Part shown: piece by piece, positions 50,210 to 55,270 of the stretch | Layout of the letters: each line of letters begins with the position of its first letter | Numbering within the stretch: the stretch's first letter is position 1 | NCBI GenBank assembly: GCA_008704415.1 | Contig: VXIS01000318.1 | Location: forward strand, 1 to 55,270 | Source of the DNA: Sphaerosporella brunnea | Taxonomy: Eukaryota; Ascomycota; Pezizomycetes; Pezizales; Pyronemataceae | Length of the DNA stretch: 55,270 nucleotides | Direction: 5' to 3' | Position numbers and translations under genes: made by a program | Notes under the pieces: generated by a model | What the model was told of the DNA's origin: nothing | The model's database searches: none | Seen by the model: only the letters and a program-made list of their open reading frames with translations

Positions 50210-53143
50210 ATGAAAGAGGAAGAGGAGGAGACCCATCCCACCCCCGTGGCTGGCAGCAGCTGCCGTGACCCGGCGAGTAGTCTGGCCCGGGGGTTGACAC
50301 GGGGAAGTCAACCCGATGCCACGTCCCGTATCGAAGCTGATATAACACAGACTGTCCCTGCGCGGCTAAATTCACACGATGCATCCCACACGATCAACCC
50401 TCGCCGGGACTCTGAGAAGTTCGGACCAAATGTGAAGAAGTCCCGAATGAAAACGACCAACAAAATTCTGCAAAGTCCGATTGATCTGGAAGGACTCCGA
50501 AGGACAGAAGACGAATTTTCTCGAGACACCTGGTGGATCGGAGGCGAGGGAAAACAGAGTGGGTACAAGGTTGGAGGTCGAGGCGGTACGGACGAGGACG
50601 AATCCACTTCCCCTGTGGCTGGCAGCAGCTGGGGTAACCCCCCGAGTGGACTGGCCCAGGGGTACACCAGGGGAAGTCAACCTTCCCCCAATTCCAAGCA
50701 GGACGCTGATCAGATCCAGGTGCGGCGATTGGAGCGCCCGCGCCAACTGGCTGGAAATGGTAAAAGCTACCTACGATGCTCACCACTGGCGGCAAAGTTT
50801 CGCCTAGGCTCGGCATCATCCGCGTCGAACGAAGTCCCAGGGCTCACGGATGTGTGTTCCAACGTCGGCCTCATCGACAAGGACCTCCTGCACAAGTACT
50901 ATCCAGACAGTTCAATTTTCCCTACGCAAAAGAAGATTTCGGGCGTAGGCGAGACTACAACGATCGGTTTCACAGTAATTCCGGTCTGGCTTAAATGCCA
51001 TGACGACACAACGAGCGAGCGAATCCTCGCGGAATTCGACGTCGAACTACACGTCTTGGAATCTTTCGCCCCAGGTCTCCTGATCGGTCTGGATGCGATC
51101 CGCGACTACGGGATCGACATCATGACGAGCAGGATGCAAGGCAACATCGGCGGCCTGTCGTTTCCCCTTTTTTCGACGGCAGCGCCTAAGTTTCAGTCGG
51201 TGAAGGTCTTCTCTGAGAAACGCTTGGTGGTTCCAGGACGCTCGACGGTCCCAATCCCAGTGCATACAGCGTGTATGGAGGGAACGGACTATATCTTCAC
51301 TCCTTACCTGACGGCGGAATTGTCGATCCCGACAGCGCCGCAGATGCCGCGAGCGATAATCGACAGCGAGACGCGCTTCATTATGTTCTCCAACCACTCA
51401 GAGCACCCTATGCGTATCGAGAAACGCCAGATTCTGGGCGAGGCTGAGGCAGTTTTATTCGGTGCGGTCGGTTCGGCTACCTCGCATGTTGTTAGATGGG
51501 ACGATCTGATCCATCCTCGGCAACCCGGCCTACCCTCGATCGGGTTGAAAGCCCCAGCGACCGTCGCCATGGAGGAACTTCTGGAGAAGGAAATCCACGA
51601 GTTGACAATTTTCCACATCACCGGCGCCACCGCACATACGGATCAATATGCCTATGAAGACGATTTACGCTTCGATGCACTGGGAAGAGAGGTCCCACGT
51701 AAACGATCCCTACCAGAGACCACCATCCGATTGATCGCCTCCACCGCGGAGAAACGTGTGGCTGGTGCTCAATTCCCGGAGAACCACTTGGAAGACGCTG
51801 ACGTAGCGTTTCCGAGCTTACCAGTGGACGATGGCCAAACGGTATCATGGACGATATCGAAGGACCTCAACCCAGCGCAGGCTTCGGAACTCCGGCATCT
51901 CCTGTCGGAGTTCAATGACGTTTTCAGTGACGGACGGACGATCGGACAAGTTAAGGCTGTGGCTGCCACCATCAAGACCGTGGATGGCGAGCTTCCCCCG
52001 GCGGCTAGACTCCGCCCAATTGGGCCGGCCAAACGCGCGGTGGTCGACCAAGCACTGTCACAGATGGAGGATTGGGACGTCATCGAGCGGTCCAACTCAC
52101 CGACCGCCTCGGCGGTGGTCCTGGTGTGGCAGAACAACAAGTGGCGTTTCTGCGTCGATTTCCGGGAGCTGAACAAAGTCACGATCAAGGACTGTTACCC
52201 AATGCTACGCTCCGACTACATATTCTCCTCGCTCGCAGGGAAGAGATTTTTCAGCGCGTTAGACGCGGTCAAAGGGTACCATCAGGTGGAAATCGCAGAG
52301 CAGGATCGATACAAGACGGCTTTCATCACCCACCGAGGCCTGTTCCAATTCAAGCGCATGCCGTTTGGTCTGCGCAACGCTCCGGCACAATTCCAAAGGA
52401 TGATGGATACGATCCTAGGATCTTTACGTTGGGAAGCGGCTCTTTGCTACATCGATGATGTTCTGGTCTTTTCGGACACTTGGGAACAACACATCGCTCA
52501 CCTCCGACGTCTTTTCGCTTCGTGCAGAGACGCAGGCTTGATGTTCAGCAAGGAGAAATGTCGTTTCGCGTTCTCTGAGTTACGACTGCTGGGTCTCGGC
52601 CTCGGTCGGTACGGCATGTTTACGCTCGAAGACAAGGTGAAGGCAATCACGGATCTGGCGGCACCACAGACTCTGGGAGAGCTCTACCGGCTTCTCGGGA
52701 TGTTCGGATACTACCGTGGCTTCATTCGGAACTACGCCAAGATCGCACGTCCCCTCGAGCTTTTGAAACGCTCCACGCAGTCCGGCGTAGATTACAATTC
52801 CAAGAGACCAATTGCGTGGTCAGACGGCGCACAAGCGGCTTTCGAGGAACTGAAGAAGAGGTTATGCTCGGCACCCATCCTGGCACACCCGAAGTTTGAT
52901 GGAAGACCTTTCGTATTGTATACCGACGCTTCCGCGGAGGCCTTCGGCGCAGTCCTTACGCAGCGATGGACTGAAGAGGATTACGAAACGGACTCAGTCG
53001 ACTCGATGCATAATTTCCATTCCACAGCCGTACGAGACTGGGAAGCGAGCTATGGCGGCGATCCTGCATTCCGTTCGGTGTACCACCAACTTCAGAATAA
53101 AAAAGCAAGCCCATCGACAGTCGGATATAACGCTTCTGAGTGA
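50210..53143 (+). CDS. pol: Gypsy Pol (protease-like, reverse transcriptase, partial RNase H)
   Basis: 977 codons from the ATG at 50210. The frame is open upstream to the frameshift site, so the natural product is probably a Gag-Pol fusion. The N-terminal 200 residues contain two copies of a PVAGSS...TRGSQP repeat. A retropepsin-like region follows, with LTDVCSNVGLID at about 212-223, where D214 stands in DVCS instead of D(T/S)G(A/S), and LLIGLDAIRDYGID further on. Reverse transcriptase about 590-800: WRFCVDFRELNKVTIKDCYP, FSALDAVKGYHQVEIAEQDR, MPFGLRNAPAQFQRMM, YIDD at 747-750. RNase H starts VLYTDASAEAFGAVLTQRW (D906) but the next about 100 family residues are missing, and the frame joins pre-integrase-like DWEASYGGDPAFRSVYHQLQ. 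RT looks intact; protease and RNase H are doubtful. Confidence 0.86.
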   Translation: MKEEEEETHPTPVAGSSCRDPASSLARGLTRGSQPDATSRIEADITQTVPARLNSHDASHTINPRRDSEKFGPNVKKSRMKTTNKILQSPIDLEGLRRTEDEFSRDTWWIGGEGKQSGYKVGGRGGTDEDESTSPVAGSSWGNPPSGLAQGYTRGSQPSPNSKQDADQIQVRRLERPRQLAGNGKSYLRCSPLAAKFRLGSASSASNEVPGLTDVCSNVGLIDKDLLHKYYPDSSIFPTQKKISGVGETTTIGFTVIPVWLKCHDDTTSERILAEFDVELHVLESFAPGLLIGLDAIRDYGIDIMTSRMQGNIGGLSFPLFSTAAPKFQSVKVFSEKRLVVPGRSTVPIPVHTACMEGTDYIFTPYLTAELSIPTAPQMPRAIIDSETRFIMFSNHSEHPMRIEKRQILGEAEAVLFGAVGSATSHVVRWDDLIHPRQPGLPSIGLKAPATVAMEELLEKEIHELTIFHITGATAHTDQYAYEDDLRFDALGREVPRKRSLPETTIRLIASTAEKRVAGAQFPENHLEDADVAFPSLPVDDGQTVSWTISKDLNPAQASELRHLLSEFNDVFSDGRTIGQVKAVAATIKTVDGELPPAARLRPIGPAKRAVVDQALSQMEDWDVIERSNSPTASAVVLVWQNNKWRFCVDFRELNKVTIKDCYPMLRSDYIFSSLAGKRFFSALDAVKGYHQVEIAEQDRYKTAFITHRGLFQFKRMPFGLRNAPAQFQRMMDTILGSLRWEAALCYIDDVLVFSDTWEQHIAHLRRLFASCRDAGLMFSKEKCRFAFSELRLLGLGLGRYGMFTLEDKVKAITDLAAPQTLGELYRLLGMFGYYRGFIRNYAKIARPLELLKRSTQSGVDYNSKRPIAWSDGAQAAFEELKKRLCSAPILAHPKFDGRPFVLYTDASAEAFGAVLTQRWTEEDYETDSVDSMHNFHSTAVRDWEASYGGDPAFRSVYHQLQNKKASPSTVGYNASE

Positions 53144-54010
53144 TGGGACACTCCACTACAGAACCTCTTACGGGGATAGGGTGTGTTTGCCCAAGGACAT
53201 GATTGCCGAATGCTTAGCATTAGCACATGATGCACTGGGTCATTTCGGCGTGGACACGACGTCTACGATCGAGTGACTGCTAACTCTACCGACCGGCCTA
53301 TCGACTATCGTTGCATGACTACGTCAGACATATAGCACGGGCAATGTGGAATGAATAAGACCTCAAGGCGCGGCCGTTTGGATCGCTACTTCAATGACCA
53401 CCCACGTACGGACGGATACCGAAAGGCATTTGAGTCGGTCAACATGGACTCATTGTTGGACTACGAAAAGCGGAGGTTACGACGCTTGTTATGGTACTGA
53501 CTGCGGTGGACCGATATACCAAGGCTGTGATACTTCGCTCCAACAAATACGTCGATTCACCGCGGCATCCTCGCTGACACGTTTTGTTCGAACAGGTCGT
53601 GTCCGGGATTGTTTACCGCTGAAAATCATCACCGACCGGGACCCCGACCTATCAGGTCTGGAGTCGCTGCGCGCGGCTAGGTTCGATCATCGGAAGACAG
53701 CGGCGTATCACGCCCAGAGCAGAGGAGCAGCGGAGCGGGAGCAAACAAACGTGGAAATCGCGCTCAGGAGCCTACGTATCAATCAACGCCAGAACAACGG
53801 GCATCGGTATCCTGGGACATGATCTCAGCTCGCATACAATACGGCGAAGCACCCTGACCGGGATCAGCCCGAATGAGCTCCTCTACGCAAACATGGAACC
53901 GATGGAACGGCTCCTGCACCCTGTCTCAACCAACAGAGGAAGACGACGATCGCAATGAGCACCGCGAGAAGTCCTGGATGGTGTGTCCCGCCAGGCTCCA
54001 AGACGCCCAA
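53144..54010 (+). pseudogene. Gypsy integrase remnant
   Basis: Overlapping the pol end, another frame reads LHYRTSYGDRVCLPKDMIAE then LALAHDALGHFGVDTTSTIE and a stop. This is the start of the H2C2-type zone (H...H); the usual following Cys pair is not seen. After it, fragments such as LPLKIITDRDPDLSG and HRKTAAYHAQSRGAAEREQT resemble the integrase core (TDRD is the second catalytic Asp region; YHAQSRGAAEREQTNVE matches the YHPQTDGQTERTN block with the Glu). Several frame changes and stops occur, so it is dead. Confidence 0.7.
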
Positions 54011-55270
54011 CAGGCAATCTAAAGCTCTGTCGGCTCAGAATAGCTATTGAGATCAGCGCTATGTCGAGCTCACGAACATCGCCGTCTGGAGACTTGTCTC
54101 ATTCCGGCTAGACTTACACCGGGTTTCGACTGTCAAACGGAATAAGCTAAGCCAACAGAAACTGCCACCTTCGCGATGCATTGAGCGTCTCATCCGGTGG
54201 GAGAGAGCGTGGAATTGATATCTCGAATCATCAACATCCACCCATCGTCAGTGTACAGATGGCGAAAAGGCTCAGGATCACGGGCAAAGGAACCCATTCG
54301 ACCGCTACGCCGCGACCGATTCAATACTGCGGATAGCGACTCACGGGATGTCCAGTCGTCGACCTGGTCAGATGGAGTACCGGTTACGACGTGGCGACGA
54401 CCAGCTTCAGATACATGGAACTAGAATCCACCACGCGGAGCTCCTACTACGACTTCGAGAACGCAATTCATTTCTCGAAGCTATCCAGGCACCTACGAAA
54501 TACTCGACCACCGCACTACACATGTATGGTACACGCTACAGGATCATGGGAGCGACACCGGGACCACAGTCGGATTCCGGACAGACGCCGTTGATCGCAT
54601 ACGCGCTTAAGTCTAGTAAAGAGAAACCACAGGTCTGTTCAAGTGACAGACATCCGACGGCCGACGAGGCGTAGACGACCATTCGTAAGTCCGCACTCGC
54701 CTCGGCCGGGGAAACGCTTTGGAGCGCCAATCCTCTATAGCCCGCCAGCGACAGAACGTCATACTGAATCCACGGAACGGGAAGTGGCTTGCCTATAATG
54801 GGCAGTGAACAAACTCTCCCTGATTGGAAGGGCAACTCCTTCACGTGCTTCACCGATCACGAGTCGAAGCGCGATGTACTCCAGGCAGGCGCCGAACGTG
54901 AAGATGTCGAAGCGCCCGGACAAATACAGAGATGCTGCTGAGCCATATCTGGACAACAGACGTAGCTTACACGGGCCGGGGAAGCTGATGCAGATATGGG
55001 ACCATTCCGGAGAGGCGCGGTACACGACCCGGCGGGAGAGAGGATCCTCTTCCGGACGGCGGGTGGCGAAGAAGGTAAAGCAATGATAGAGAATGATGGC
55101 AGGAAAGGGACCAGCGGGTTAGAGGAGGAATAGCTCTGGAAAAGTTTAATGCGTGTGGTTAATCATCTAACGATTGAGATGGATGGTTAGTTACATTGGA
55201 TGCAGCGCGGATGAAGGGACGTAGTTGCTGGATTTACTAGACGAAGTGTGCGAGACGCTCGGGAGAGCTC
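54011..55270. other. Right end, possible element tail, no gene assigned
   Basis: Plus-strand fragments (54348-54674 and 54805-55086) look weakly protein-like but match nothing I know. They may be the degenerate end of the gypsy element or another relic. No LTR copy was identified by eye. Confidence 0.35.

Larger units (their letters stand above)
48021..54010 (+). mobile_element. Ty3/gypsy retrotransposon, internal region
   Basis: Order gag, protease-like, reverse transcriptase, RNase H, integrase-like is Ty3/gypsy (Metaviridae). gag and the pol frame to 53143 are open. RNase H is mostly deleted and the integrase region has stops and frame changes, so this copy cannot move by itself. LTRs were not recognised; the 3' one may be lost or beyond the window. 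Confidence 0.85.

Overview
The window starts at a chromosome end. Bases 1-180 are about 30 perfect CCCTAA units, so everything to the right is subtelomere. Short spliceosomal introns (about 55-100 bp, GT...AG), a LaeA-like methyltransferase with five exons, an F-box/ankyrin-type protein, a fungal-style kinase, a Crinkler/RHS-type NTPase and the mobile-element mix point to a filamentous fungus. Pezizomycotina is likely; I cannot name the genus from sequence alone.

Layout. 0.4-1.9 kb: a small MULE (Mutator-like) element with a hAT element inserted in its right terminus. 2.5-7.2 kb: foldback and hAT relics, a LINE tail, a frameshifted coiled-coil gene broken by a miniature element, and a 1-kb hAT with a fossil transposase. 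7.5-15.2 kb: the most gene-like block, with three minus-strand genes: an unknown 208-residue protein, an F-box/ankyrin-like protein, and a coiled-coil plus nuclease-like plus protein-kinase fusion. 15.8-19.2 kb: two divergent genes whose 3' flanks are one 115-bp sequence in inverted orientation. 19.5-27 kb: decayed genes, a LINE 3' end and two possible small genes. 27.9-30.3 kb: a P-loop NTPase of Crinkler/RHS type, split by introns and broken by a 212-bp miniature element. 34.5-35.7 kb: an intact SAM-dependent methyltransferase. 36.7-43.8 kb: an inverted-repeat element, a 5'-truncated LINE with clear target duplication, several tandem-repeat arrays and nested hAT relics. 48-54 kb: a Ty3/gypsy retrotransposon with long open gag and pol frames but a damaged RNase H and integrase.

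Few genes appear to work together here. The host genes that remain (F-box/ankyrin, kinase fusion, Crinkler-like NTPase, methyltransferase) are the fast-evolving accessory classes expected near fungal telomeres. The rest records repeated insertion: hAT relics of at least two transposase lineages, hAT-type miniature elements, a 4-bp-target-site miniature family, a MULE, a LINE family seen at four loci, and the gypsy element. The most informative signals are the canonical -1 frameshift site between gag and pol, the kinase fusion gene, the hAT-in-MULE nest with legible target duplications, and the 4-bp-target-site miniature family.
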